Positions 34,251 through 46,014 of a stretch of 64,000 nt of DNA are shown in pieces. The notes under the pieces are model-generated. The model was not told where the DNA came from. It worked only from the letters and a program-made list of their open reading frames with translations, and did no database searches. The stretch is from Myxocyprinus asiaticus. Taxonomy: Eukaryota; Chordata; Actinopteri; Cypriniformes; Catostomidae. The position numbers were made by a program, and so were the translations under genes. The stretch's first letter is position 1; the number at the start of each line of letters is the position of its first letter. Where the stretch lies: contig NC_059379.1 in the NCBI RefSeq assembly GCF_019703515.2, forward strand, positions 23,115,880 to 23,179,879. The letters are read 5' to 3'.

Positions 34251-36360
34251 GAAATGCTAAACCATAACTTGGTTTGTAATAGTCAGACTATCAGATTTCT
34301 CTTCAGCAGTATCAATAAGTTGTGGCCAGAGTCCAGTTTGAGGATGATCAGAGACAGCAAGATTGAAGCTTGTTGACGTGAATGAGTGAAATGAACTCTG
34401 TGGGTGTCTGTGCATTTCCATTTTTGCACATGGATACAAAATATCCCTTATTGGGCAAATTAGAATAATGCACATAATTCTAGGATTGACTGATCGGCAA
34501 ATCTCTCCAGGGTGCTCTCAGCGGGAAGAGACCTCGGCACTCTGGCAGACAGTGATTTCTTTACTGACAGCGATAGTTAAGCTGAACAGCTCGGTAGAGA
34601 GTGTGCGTTGAGTCTCTGTAGGTATAAAGAGGGTGCTGTTCCCTCTGTGAGATGAAGAGGAGGCCTCTCTAATATGATTTCACAGGAAATGGACAGGGTC
34701 AAACCACAGCTTTTACCACAGCTGAGCACCTCCAATTAGACATGCTGCCAAACCGACATTAACGCCCTGCATTTCATCTGCAGGCAGCTGTAACACTGAC
34801 AAATACGGTGGAAGGTTTCTGTGCTGGAAAAAACAGCAGGTGTTCTGCATGTGTATGTGTGTGAGAGTAGTAAATCTCTGCAAAATGTAGTTTCTCTGCA
34901 TCTCGTGGTATCTCTGTAAGGAACACTTCCTCTCTCAATATGGATATAATGAGATTGTAAATGCCATTATAGCTGGGCAAAATATTAGCATCCTCCCCCA
35001 GGCTGACATTTGCTTTTTGTATGAATCATACACTGGCTGCTCTTTTGTTTCTCCTATCATTGTTTCTCAAAAAAGATAAATGGCTTTTTCTTTATATTGT
35101 CCATAGTGGAACAAATGCAAGTCTGAAAAGGTACACAAGTCAAATGCACTTATACTCCATATTACAGTAATGCTCATATAAATAGACGCATGAATTAATG
35201 TGTACCAGTGACACTCACAAGTTGTTATAAATCATCCACACTACTATTACAGTACTATATTAATTAAACCAGATTATGCTTGTCATATTTTTTTTTCCTT
35301 TTCTTGCTATTTATTTGAGTTAAGTAAAAGGCAAAATGAAAGGCAAAGGACAAACATACCAAGCACACCAAATGTATACCAAATATCTTGATTGTTTTAT
35401 TATTATTCTTTTTTTTTTTTTGACTAGCAAAAACCCCAAGTATTAAACTGTGGCACATAACTCGCCCAGCACTGGTGTGTACTATGGACATGAAGGATAC
35501 CTCAAATTGTATGTCTTGTTGAGGAGAGATGTGCTATTATATTTCTAAGCAATCAGACTTCAAGATCAGACTTTTTTGATCAGAATCAAGATTTTTGCTT
35601 GGCGGACAAGGAAACAAGTGAAAAATTCGTGCAAGACTTACAAGTAACATCCTGAGATCTAGAGATCAGAATTTTATTATTTGTGGGATACCGTATGAAA
35701 AATGCTGTATGGAAACACCAAGATGTAAATTAAATTTCCGAAATGCACATAAACATATACGCTTGCTTAAGTTTTTTTTTTAATTCGCTAACAAGACATG
35801 CTCATAAATTATGATAGAAACACATTAATCGAATATATCCCTATAGAATTTATATAAGAATATAGACAGATGCGCATCAAAAAAGTCATGCGACTGCCTC
35901 AACAAGGCATGTGAATACATAGTTTGCTCAGAGAATATCTTCAATATCATCACATAGCATCTCAAATGTTTCTCTGGATATTCTAAATTGCCAGCACCAA
36001 AGCCTTTCATCAACATGATTGGCTGCTATTACCTCCCAGAACAGTCTGACACACTTTTTCTCCCAGAAATAAGCCAACTGCCGCTGAACACTAGCAAACA
36101 TGAAGTTTATCAGAGCGTTTTGTTTGCACGCTCTAAAGTAATTTATTACATATAAAAGAGAGTGGCTTTAACTTCAGTTTTCTATTTCGTACCAATTCCC
36201 CCAAAAGTGACGACTTTGTTCTCTGAAACACATAGAATAGTAACTCTGCTTTATTGGCAGATTGTTATTGATATTCAGATTTTTCGCATAAATTACATTT
36301 GCGACTTGGATGAAAACATATCTATAGAGACTTTGGGGTAGGCTCATTTCACATGGATCA
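34251..36360. other. Intron, unique sequence
   Basis: Only A/T homopolymers near 35290 and 35410 stand out. Open frames on the minus strand (35264-35491 and 35825-36016) are AT-driven and lack any family signature. Confidence 0.5.
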
Positions 36361-36452
36361 GCAAGTAACCACCCAGAACACCCTAACAACCACCTAGCAG
36401 ATACCCTGACCACCCTGCGATTGCATTGTGTAAAACTTAAACCTGACTTTAC

Positions 36453-39260
36453 AGGGGTCATGAAATGGAAAATCTAATTTTCCTTGATATTTAGACATAT
36501 AAGAGATAACTGTACTATAAAAACATACTGTAATTTTACATACTGTAAAATTGCATTGGGGGCCCAGAGACAGCAGTGGGCTTCTGCCAAAATATGATAA
36601 TATTTTATAGAGTTTATCAATCGAGTGCAGTTGGATATGAATATTAAAAGCATAATAACAGCAGTCCAGTATTTGTTTTAATATGTTTATATTCAAATTT
36701 ATTTTTTTATATTTCTGTACATTCAAATACCTAAGTATGGGGGCATAGAATCCCTTGTGACTGAGGAATTATACTGTATGGAGGTTCAGGGGTCTGAATG
36801 GACCGTTTTTATATTTTCATTATGTGAGAAAGACTAGGCTACCAACTAGTAATTTTATTGTCCTTCCTTGTCATCCATGCCAGAGATGATGACATCTGAT
36901 TAATTTCCACAAAATTAGAACAGAAATCTATTTGTTTATTATTAAAGGCTCGTAACATGCTGATTAATAAAGCTAAATTTAGAAGGAAAAAATGTAATGG
37001 TCTAAAGGTGCTTTGGAACCACGTTAACTTATGCAGCACCTACTTGCATGTAGGGAAAAGATGCAACGCGTGCTGAGCGGGACAGGGCGTAAATGAAGCG
37101 TGTTCGGTGATAGTGAAAAATATTCAAGAATACAGTGCAAAAAGATAAGAGCTGGTGTACACAGCACTGTTGTTTTGTTGTGCTGCTCACTAGAGATGAT
37201 GAAAGGGAACAACCGTCGTCATGAAGTCTTGCAGTCCGGATGGAATCAACTCGGGGTCCGGACCCAGACCGTGGTGACCAGCAGCCTTATCTAGCAAGGC
37301 AGCTAACATTAGCAACTTCATACAGTCTGAGAAAGCCGAACTGCTTGCGTTTTTAGCGACACGCACCTGATCGTCTAGATGTACACCGATCAGCCACATT
37401 AAAACCATCTGCCTAATATTGTGTAGGTCCCCCTCGTTCCGCCAAAGCAGCACCAACCCACATCTCAGAATAGCATTCTGAGATTATATTCTTCTCATGT
37501 ACAGAGTGGTTATATGAGTTACTGTAGACTTTGTCAGTTCAAACCAGTCTGGCCTTTCTCAGTTGACCTCTCTCATAAACAAGGCATTTCCATCTGTAGA
37601 ACTGCCGCTCACTGGATGTTTTTTGACACCATTCAGAGTAAATTCTAGAGACTGTTGTGTGTGAAAATCCCAGGAGATCAGCAGTTACAGAAATACTCAA
37701 ACCAGCCCATCTGGCACCAACAATCATCCATGTGATTATCTAATCAGCCAATCTTGTGGCAGCAGTGCATAAAATCATGCAGATATGGGTCAGGAGCTTC
37801 AGTTAATGTTCACATCAACCATCAGAATGGGGAAAAAATTTGATCTCAGTGATTTGGACCGTAGCATGATTGTTGGTGCCAGAAACATAAATCCTACAGT
37901 GAGTGGCAGTTCTGCGGATGGAAATGCCTCGTTGATGAGAGAGGTCAACTGAGAATGGCCAGAACTGACAAAGCCTACAGTAACTCAGATAACCGCTCTG
38001 TACAATTGTGGTGAGAAGAATAGCATTTCAGAATTTTCTGAGATGTGGGTTGGCGCTGTTTTGGCGGCAGGAGGGGGACCTACACAATATTAGGCAGATG
38101 GTTTTAATGTTGTGGCTGATCGGTGTATAACATGCTGTAAGCTAAATATTGAAAAATACTTAAAAGTTTATCATCGATATCATGTTTTTTTTTATTGTGC
38201 TAAATATCGAGATCATTTTATCACCCAGCCCCAGTTCCCATTCTATTGAAATGTCTCATTTTCAAAACTGTGTGTTCGTGACATCACGAGACATGGCTCA
38301 GTTGTATTTACACGCCCCACAACGTGTTATCGCACTTTTGGCCCCGCTCACAGGTGCTTAGTTCGTGTCGTAAACCGATAGGGAGAGAGACAGGCCTAGT
38401 GTTACCAACTATACTTGAACACCAAAAGGGGACCCATCTGGACTATTTTTAACAATTTTTTGTGCATATAACATGCATTACACATACGTCTTTGAACGTT
38501 GTCATGTTTATCGCGCTGCTTTTTAAGAAAAGGAGACTCCGCTTGGCTTTATTCAGCTGCTCTGCATCTTGCTGTTCTTGCGCTATTTTTAATTGTTGGT
38601 GTATGTAAAAAAAGCACTAGCTGGAAGTCTTTGACCGTTTGGATGCATTTCTGCCGATCTGCACCTCAGTGAATCTATGTGTGTGCGTCATGTTTTACTG
38701 TGCTATAGACTGTGTTGTGCGGCTAATATCAGCGAGGACCGCTTGTGAACCAGTCATAAAATTATTCAAGCTTTGCAAAGGAAATGTTATTGAAGAATGA
38801 GGCAGTTAATGCACTTGGACAAATTCATGAGTAAACAGTTTAATTCATGAATATTTCAAATGTCATGACTGTTTGATAGTTACAGTGCTGATTATACTTG
38901 AGTGAACAGTTTAAAATATTTGGATGCAATGTATTGGGTGTGCGTTATATGTAAAGCCTGAAATTTTGTTTTATGATGTTGTGGATAGCTTGTTATTCTC
39001 TTCCAACTGAGATTCAAATATGGCTGAATTTGAGGGGCTGCACAATGTTAGCCAGTCAGAACAGTGGGCGTTTACATTGAAGTTTAAAGGAGACGCTGAG
39101 GCTAAATCTGAGCGTTTCAGACAGAGGGCCAGAGACAGGGTGGAAAATAATCATTTATTACTAAACTATGACGGTTTTCGTGCAAAACTTTACTGGCATT
39201 ATCAATGGACCTCAGGAAAGATAATACAATTATTTAAAAAAATAGCATTTCATGACCCCT
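36453..39260. mobile_element. Probable DNA transposon with AGGGGTCATGAAATG ends
   Basis: AGGGGTCATGAAATG at 36453-36467 is exactly reversed at 39246-39260. Fragments of an AGCAACC-type repeat flank both ends (36365-36425 and 39330-39355), which fits insertion into one older repeat. No duplication could be verified. The palindromic Tc1 derivative (37384-38125) is nested in it. A plus-strand open frame at 39020-39304 runs through the right end and is probably not a gene. Confidence 0.5.
37384..38125. mobile_element. Head-to-head palindromic Tc1-derived foldback element
   Basis: The ends CACCGATCAGCCACATTAAA and TTAATGTTGTGGCTGATCGG are inverted, flanked by TA (37382-37383 and 38126-38127). Each arm carries its own transposase N-terminal remnant: the left arm reads MIVGARWAGLSISVTADLLG leftward, and the right arm reads MGKKFDLSDLDRSMIVGA rightward from 37827. 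The arms also share the outer block ACCTACACAATATTAGGCAG. Catalytic regions are absent from both arms. The symmetry suggests an abortive or inverted-end transposition product. Confidence 0.85.
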
Positions 39261-39360
39261 TTCAGGAGGGACTCAAGCCATACCTAGTGACCAGAACATC
39301 ATAGACACTTGGGAATGGGTTCTTTTGACTTAAGCCAGTTAGCAACCATTTAGCAGTGTG

Positions 39361-40534
39361 ATGGCAAATTTAGCATGATTAAACACCACCTACATTTTCA
39401 TCAAGAAATGTAAAATCTAGTAATAGTTGGATAAGCTTTTGAGAGTAAATTACAGGTGAAATTTGCAAGAGTTCTACAACACGTGCCACTTTTTTGAGGA
39501 TGTTGCTTGGTTGTTTTGCTTGACTGGGCTAGTTCCAAAATTTCATGTCATGTTGCCATGAGCTTTTATTTTTTTTTTGAGGATGGTTTTATTTTTGTCA
39601 ACAAAGAGTTGGTTTTCACTGGCACAGTGAGAGCTGCATTTCCTCAAACACTTTCCGTAGAATTAATTTGCGATTATTGAGGGGGAAGTGATTGCTCTTT
39701 ATAGGATGATTTGTTGCCATAAATATGTATGCTAATGTGGCCGCCTCTATAGGATTATGATAGCTTTAATACACCGTCAGTTTGTCATTTTGATTTCCTT
39801 TAGTTAAGGCCATAAAACCTGTCTTGTGTCTTTGGTTTAGTGTGTATGTTCGTCATTTTCTGTGTCGGAATATGGTTGTGGCGGCTGCTTTGAAATATCC
39901 CACTGATTAATATGTTTAGAAAATTTCAAGGTTTAATCATAAATAAGATTTGCATAAAGCAGCTGCTATCAAGCTTATTTGTGTAGAGAATTTAATTAAA
40001 CTTTTTAAAGAATCAGTATCCAATGTTCATGAAAGCACCAATCCAGGCTGAACTGAAATCGCATACAAGCTATTCAAGATAATGGTTATGAGTAAAACTG
40101 TTATAGCTTGCTGGTTTTGACTAAGCCTTATTTGGTATTCTGATCCCTCTCATCTTACTAATGCCAAAACAGGCACATTGATCAGTGATCAACACTATTC
40201 TACATTTTCTTGTCTAAAATTTCAGATAATATGGGATTTGTGTAGGCAATTCTGTTTCCACATGTCTGTTCTCCTAGTGCACTATGGGAAAGAGCTACAT
40301 GTGTCATTTAGCTAATGATCTTGATCATAGATTTAAGAGATGTTTTTCATCAGCCTCTTTGAACACTTGCAAGCACACTTCTCATTCGAGAAATTCACAT
40401 TACTCTGTGGAGTTTCTCTTTTGGAACTAGGCATGTCAACAGGTGTCACGGCTAGCTCGTAAGCTGTAACAATAAGAGAGACTACACGTTGGATATCTCG
40501 CTCAAAGAAAAGTAATTTATTAAAGAAGAATATT
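39361..40534. other. Intron, TE-poor; possible conserved noncoding block at 39640-39800
   Basis: No element is recognised. The block 39640-39800 contains AATTAATTTGCGATTATTGA and CATAAATATGTATGCTAATG, with homeodomain/POU-like cores. This is suggestive only. Confidence 0.35.
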
Positions 40535-40536
40535 TA

Positions 40537-42106
40537 CAGGTGCTGGTCATATAATTAGAATATCATCAAAAAGTTGATTTATTTCACTAATTCCATTCAA
40601 AAAGTGAAACTTGTATATTATATTCATTCATTACACACAGACTGATATATTTCAAATGTTTATTTCTTTTAATTTTGATGATTATAACTGACAACTAAGG
40701 AAAATCCCAAATTCAGTATCTCAGAAAATTAGAATATTGTGAAAAGGTTCAATATTGAAGACACCTGGTACCACACTCTAATCAGCTAATTAACTCAAAA
40801 CACCTGCAAAGGCCTTTAAATGGTCTCTCAGTCTAGTTCTGTACGCTACACAATCATGGGGAAGACTGCTGACTTGACAGTTGTCCAAAGACGACCATTG
40901 ACACGTTGCACAAGGAGGGCAAGACACAAAAGGTCATTGCAAAAGAGGCTGGCTGTTCACAGAGCTCTGTGTCCAAGCACATTAATAGAGAGGCGAAGGG
41001 AAGGAAAAGATGTGGTAGAAAAAAGTGTACAAGCAATAGGGATAACCGCACCCTGGAGAGGATTGTGAAACAAAACCCATTCAAAAATGTGGGGGAGAAC
41101 CACTACGCACAGACGTATGCAAGACATGGGTTTCAGCTGTCGCATTCCTTGTGTCAAGCCACTCTTGAACAACAGACAGCGTCTGAAGCGTCTCGCCTGG
41201 GCTAAAGACAAAAAGGACTGGACTGCTGCTGAGTGGTCCAAAGTTATGTTCTCTGATGAAAGTAAATTTTGCATTTCCTTTGGAAATCAGGGTCCCAGAG
41301 TCTGGAGGAAGAGAGGAGAGGCACACAATCCACGTTGCTTGAGGTCCAATGTAAAGTTTCCACAGTCAGTGATGGTTTGGGGTGCCATGTCATCTGCTGG
41401 TGTTGGTCCACTGTGTTTTCTGAGGTCCAAGGTCAACACAGCCGTATACCAGGAAGTTTTAGAGCACTTCATGCTTCCTGCTGCTGACCAACTTTATGGA
41501 GATGCAGATTTCATTTTCCAACAAGACTTGGCACCTGCACACAGTGCCAAAGCAACCAGTATCTGGTTTAAGGACCATGGTATCCCTGTTCTTAATTGGC
41601 CAGCAAACTCGCCTGACCTTAACCCCATAGAAAATCTATGGGGTATTGTGAAGAGGAAGATGCGATATGCCAGACCCAACAATGCAGAAGAGCCGAAGGC
41701 CACTATCAGAGCAACCTGGGCTCTCATAACACCTGAGCAGTGCCACAGACTGATCGACTCCATGCCACGCCGCATTGCTGCAGTAATTCAGGCAAAAGGA
41801 GCCCCAACTAAGTATTGAGTGCTGTACATGCTCATACTTTTCATGTTCATACTTTTCAGTTGGCCAAGATTTCTAAAAATCCTTTCTTTGTATTGGTCTT
41901 AATTAATATTCTAATTTTCTGAGATACTGAATTTGGGATTTTCCTTAGTTGTCAGTTATAATCATCAAAATTAAAAGAAATAAACATTTGAAATATATCA
42001 GTCTGTGTGTAATGAATGAATATAATATACAAGTTTCACTTTTTGAATGGAATTAGTGAAATAAATCAACTTTTTGATGATATTCTAATTATATGACCAG
42101 CACCTG
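40537..42106 (+). mobile_element. Nearly full-length Tc1-like transposon with roughly 200-bp terminal repeats
   Basis: The ends CAGGTGCTGGTCATATAATT and AATTATATGACCAGCACCTG are inverted and flanked by TA (40535-40536 and 42107-42108). The inverted repeats extend about 200 bp (40537-40736 against about 41890-42106) with almost no differences visible, so this copy is young compared with its neighbours. It holds a + strand transposase (40856-41818) with two lesions. At 1.57 kb it is the expected size for the superfamily. Confidence 0.95.
40856..41818 (+). pseudogene. Tc1-family transposase, two lesions
   Basis: The start MGKTADLTVVQ at 40856 loses frame around 40890, apparently through a single missing base. 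The second segment (from about 40900) continues with the helix-turn-helix AKEAGCSQSSVSKHI and a basic GRKRCGRKKC stretch, up to FKNVGE near 41093. A second jump follows, where roughly 10 residues are missing. The third segment (to 41818) is open to its natural stop and has the full catalytic core: Asp in VMFSDESKF (codon at 41255), Asp in FQQDLAPAH (41525) and Glu in SPDLNPIENLW, with 34 residues between the last two (DD34E). It ends AKGAPTKY. The protein would cut and paste the element; this copy cannot make it intact. Confidence 0.92.
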
Positions 42107-42349
42107 TACTTGAAATTAAAAGTTTAAAAACCAAAGAACCAAAAGAACACAAGTCTAAATGGGGAAGAGGCGAGGAGGACTGGGAAAGAGCCGCTTAAAT
42201 GCCACGCAGTGATCACCGGCACAGGTGCATCCCATCAACACTGACAAGCCAAATGACACCATTCTCCACCAACAGACCTTTTTCACACTTCGGGTTTCGG
42301 AATGTGGAAGTAAACGTTTGCAGGGTAAACTTTGACAGTGGTGAATGGG

Positions 42350-42680
42350 AGTGAATGGGAGATCACAGCAAATATTATTTTCACTTACCCATTTGCTCCA
42401 AAACCAAAAGAAAAAATCCACTATTACATTTGAATGACTTTCCAGAAGAGGAAAAAAATTTAGAGTGGTGGATTAAGACAGTCAAATGGGAGAAGATGCC
42501 GAAGTTACTGTCACTCTCTCAGCTGCTGTAATCGAAACCCGCTCGCAGCTGTGATAATTCAATATTCAATGTAACAAAGCATAATGTTATAAATGTACAC
42601 TCAATAATAAAAAAAATGATCATATAAAAAAGTTTGATAGATTTACAATGCTAAGTAAGGCAGAAACGCGTTATTTTTAT
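42350..42680 (+). repeat. Unnamed dispersed repeat, copy 2
   Basis: It is the partner of 8700-8990. It extends further left, where GTTTCGGAATGTGGAAGTA and CAGTGGTGAATGGGAG may be part of the same family. Its class is not recognised. Confidence 0.6.
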
Positions 42681-42881
42681 GTGAAAAAGATTTTTTTTAA
42701 AAATATTTATATTCATTTTTAACTTACAATAAAGTTGGGTTTTAAATAGCATATATATTTTTTTCATAGAAAAGTAATGATAAAAAAAACAACAAAACAA
42801 TGCAGATGGATGCAAAAATGCTTTCAGTGAACAGCCTCTAGTAGACCTTCCACTGTCTAGTATGTCATTAATACTAAACAA

Positions 42882-43585
42882 TAGGGCTGCAACTAATGGT
42901 TATTTTGATAATCAATTACATTTTTTTTGGGGGGGGGGGGGGATTTTCCCCTTTTTCTCCCAATTTGGAATGCACAATTCCCAATGCGTTCTAAGTCCTC
43001 GTGGTCGCATAGTGATTCGCTTCAGTCCGGGTGGCGGAGGACGAATCCCAGTTGCCTCTGAGTCTGAGACAGTCAACCCGCGCATCTTGTTGAGCGCTTT
43101 GCCACGGAGACATAGCGCGTGTGGAGGCTTCACGCCATCCACCGCGGCAACCACGCTCAATTCACCATGTGCCCCACCGAGAACAAACCACATTATAGCG
43201 ACCACGAGGAGGTTACCCCATGTGACTCTACCCTCCCTAGCAACCGGGCCAATTTGGTTGCTTAGGAGACCTGGCTGGAGTCACTCAGCACGCCCTGGGA
43301 TTCGAACTAGCGAACTCCAGGGGTGATAGCCAGCGTATTTTACCACTGAGCTACCCAGGCCCCAATCGATTACATTTTTTATTTCCTGTATTTTTATACA
43401 AATGTATTTAGTAAAAAACATAAATAATTGTATGCTACATACTTTAAAGAAAAGGTTTAAAATATAGGTTGAATATTAGGTTAAAAAATATAGATTTTTT
43501 TCCCCCAATTTATTTATAATTATATAAATAATCCTATTTAAAAAAGGTTTAAAATGATCACTTTTATTGATTAGTTGTAGCAGCA
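42882..43585. mobile_element. Non-autonomous hAT transposon carrying a SINE
   Basis: The left end TAGGGCTGCAACTAATGGTT and the right end GATTAGTTGTAGCAGCA are inverted. The perfect 8-bp duplication CTAAACAA lies at 42874-42881 and 43586-43593. The element is about 250 bp once the inserted SINE (42929-43363) is removed. Confidence 0.88.
42929..43363 (-). mobile_element. tRNA-derived SINE (HAmo-like), minus strand
   Basis: Read on the minus strand, it begins GGGCCTGGGTAGCTCAGTGG (A box) and then has GTTCGAATCCCAGGG (B box), the internal polymerase III promoter of a tRNA-like head. The body includes GGTTGCTAGGGAGGGTAGAG and CATGGGGTAACCTCCTCG, which I recall from the HAmo SINE of carps. It ends in a C-run followed by an A-run. 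Target duplications AATCAATTACATTTTTT (42910-42926) and AATCGATTACATTTTTT (43364-43380) flank it with one difference. Its movement would depend on a LINE partner. Confidence 0.88.
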
Positions 43586-43593
43586 CTAAACAA

Positions 43594-44126
43594 CAAAATA
43601 CACAAGATTAAGAGAAAAGTGCTCATTGTTCTTGATTCATTTCTTTTTTCATAATATTATTATTGAGTATAATATTGTTTAATATTATTATTTACTTGAT
43701 TCGATTATTTAATTGAATATTAAAATGCAATGTTTAATTAAGTGAGAAACATTTGATGGCTACTTGCCATTGTGTTCATTTGTTAATATTTATAGTGATA
43801 TTTAGCTTTGAATAAAGCAATGTTTTCAATAGCATATAAGTTTTTGCTTTGGTATTGAAAAATTGGTTTTGACTACTGAAATTTTGCTATCATGATAACC
43901 CAACTGCAAACAATAGTGAAAGGAAAAACTCTTCAAGGCTTTATGAATTATTTTGGCACCAGTTCCAGTTTGCACGCTTACATTTTCAGATGGTAATTGC
44001 ACATGCTCTGACACTAGAAGTCTCAGAACAGCTTGAGTTTTACACTGTCAGCCTGGTCTCACAGGTACTAGCATGCTGTCAAAGTCTAACCTCTCATGAG
44101 ATCCTGTTACAAAACCCAGACTCACA

Positions 44127-44171
<45 letters not shown>

Positions 44172-44527
44172 ACACACACACTGCTCTGCCTCCCAGTGGA
44201 CTCAATGCTGCCTGTTCAAGACACTAAGTGTGCCACTTCTCTGTGATCAGAGGGCTTGCTTGGTAAATTTGAGCTGGGCTCCTCTGTCCTGCTCTAGGGC
44301 TTGAAGGAGAAAGTGATGCATGAAAATAGCATCCTTCCTCTTTGTGTAATTGTCCCTGTAATGCACTTTTCCACAATCCCTTGTTTCTGTTTGTCTGTGG
44401 CACTATAGGAAACCTGGTAAAACCTCAGATATATCACATGCAAATAAAAGGGGGTCTAACGAGAGCAAAAACGACTTTGATACACATCATTCCTACCAGT
44501 GACATTTCATGCTTTTTGTTGTTTCAG
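43594..44527. other. Intron upstream of the PX core exon, with a CA microsatellite
   Basis: AT-rich up to about 43900. A CA repeat lies at 44130-44181. No other element was found before the exon at 44528. Confidence 0.5.
44130..44181 (+). repeat. (CA)n microsatellite
   Basis: About 26 CA units with one interruption (CACAGACACA near 44166). The site lies about 350 bp before the PX core exon. Confidence 0.95.
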
Positions 44528-44668
44528 GTGTACATAAGAATCCTAGACAATGAGTGGAATGTTTACCGGCGCTATGCTGAGTTCAGGGCCCTGCACAATT
44601 ACCTGCGCTCGCAATTCCCACAGGTCGACACCTTCAATTTCCCGCCTAAAAAAGCCATCGGCAACAAG
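44528..44668 (+). CDS. snx29: snx29 coding exon (PX domain core, phosphoinositide-binding RRY motif)
   Basis: This 141-bp exon is 47 complete codons, with a TTGTTTCAG acceptor and a GTATGT donor. It begins VYIRILDNEWNVYRRYAEFR and ends FNFPPKKAIGNK. The RRYAEF motif contains the basic residue that contacts the 3-phosphate in PX domains, and the PPKK stretch is the start of the PX proline loop that leads into the membrane insertion segment. With the exon at 21131 it gives roughly the first 70 residues of the domain. The next expected exon, which in this family begins with an acidic and basic helix after GNK, is not present in the following 19.3 kb, so the gene continues past the window. Splice sites, motif and family memory agree. 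Confidence 0.95.
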
Positions 44669-45481
44669 GTATGTACAGCTGTTTCTCTCCATAATGGCTG
44701 GGTTCTGTTTCTGCAGCTAATGCCTCATGCATCTGTTGCCATGGCTTGCCTTACTATTAGGATACTAACAGGATAAGAACACATTTTGATTGCACAATCA
44801 TACACAGAAAGCAACATCTTGTCAAAAAATGTCACACTCAAGCATGATAAATTGTTTACTGCTATTGTTTTTCCTGAGTGCATGTATTGATGCTGCATTG
44901 AAGTCTGTTTAAATATGCCTTTCGATTTAATTAGTATTGATTTATTTATTTTATTTTGAGTTTTTGGTCATCCATGCGCTTAACGTGACTTCTGTGCTGC
45001 CATTGTATAAGTGGCAGAAGTGCCCGGAGGACAGAGGTTCACATGATACATTAATGAATTTGTGAATACATCTATCATTGCTCATTTTGTATTTATTTCT
45101 TTACTTAAAAATAATATTTGTAGTAAATTTGCCTTAAATATTGTTTAGTAAAAAACAAACAAACAAACAAAAAAAACATATACTTTGCTTCTAGTAGTTC
45201 TAATGCTCTTGAAAAATACATTGCTAAAAATCTGCCTATTGTGCCAGCTGGGGAAAAAAAAATCAATATAATCACTTTATTGTAACATTTCTCTTTTTAT
45301 TCTCTTGTTATTTTCCATGAATTTTCAGTATATTTTATATTTATGTCTTTTTGCATGTAATTATTTCATTTTAATTTCACTACACCTTGGATTCATGCAC
45401 ATTGCCATATGGGATACCACCACACAGCCAATTAGATTTTGCTTATGCTGTGTGTGTGTGTATACATATATGTATATCTAT
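44669..45481. other. First part of the last snx29 intron, nothing specific
   Basis: AT-rich sequence with a short AAAC repeat near 45150-45180. No element end or exon is supported before the Tc1-derived element at 45483. Confidence 0.5.
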
Positions 45482-45482
45482 A

Positions 45483-46014
45483 CACCAATCAGCCACAGCA
45501 TTTAAACCACCTGCCTAATATTGTGTAGGTCCCCCTCGTGCTGCCAAAACAGCACCAACCAGCATCTCAGAATAGCATTCTGAGATGCTATTCTTCTCAC
45601 CACATTAACTGTACTGAGCGGTTATCTGAGTTACCATAGACTTTGTCAGTTTGAACCAGTCTGGCCATTCTCCGTTGACCTCTCTCATCAACAAGGCGGT
45701 TCCATCTGTTGAACTGCCACTCACTGGATGTTTTTTGTTTTTGGCACCATTCTGAGTAAATTCTAGAGACTGTTGTGTGTGAAAATCCCAAGAGATCAAC
45801 AGTTACAGAAATACTCAAACCAGCCCGTCTGGCACCAACAATCATGCCACACTCCAAATCATTGAGATCACATTTTTTCCTCATTCTGATGGTTGATGTG
45901 AACATTAACTGAAGCTCCTGACCCATATCTGCATGATTTTATGCACTTTTGCTGCCACACGATTGGATGATTAGATAATCACATGGATGATTGTTGGTGC
46001 CAGATGGTTCACGT
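45483..46014 (-). mobile_element. Tc1-derived element, same family as 37384, one arm
   Basis: The left end CACCAATCAGCCACAGCATT is preceded by TA. The following blocks (ACCTACACAATATTAGGCAG in reverse complement and the minus-strand N-terminal transposase) match one arm of 37384-38125. The right end was not found; similarity stops near GATTGTTGGTGCCAGATGG. Internal deletion joins the DNA-binding part directly to the 3' end. Confidence 0.8.
45597..45926 (-). pseudogene. Tc1 transposase N-terminal fragment
   Basis: The frame contains MRKKCDLNDLECGMIVGARR and SVTVDLLGFSHTTVSRIYSE, a paired-type helix-turn-helix DNA-binding region, and then DERGQRRMARLVQ. The DDE catalytic domain is missing. This copy is the longest N-terminal reading frame of the family in the window. 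Confidence 0.8.

Noticed and set aside
39020..39304. Plus-strand 94-codon ORF starting MAEFEGLHNVSQ
   Set aside because: It runs across the proposed transposon end at 39260, has no family match I recognise and no splice context; most likely chance in a repeat.
42862..43326. 154-codon ORF over 42862-43326
   Set aside because: It lies in the antisense of the tRNA-derived SINE and reads through its body; not a gene.
43300..43363. Minus-strand tRNA gene
   Set aside because: A and B boxes are present, but the sequence continues into a SINE body with tail and target duplications, and the cloverleaf is not convincing.
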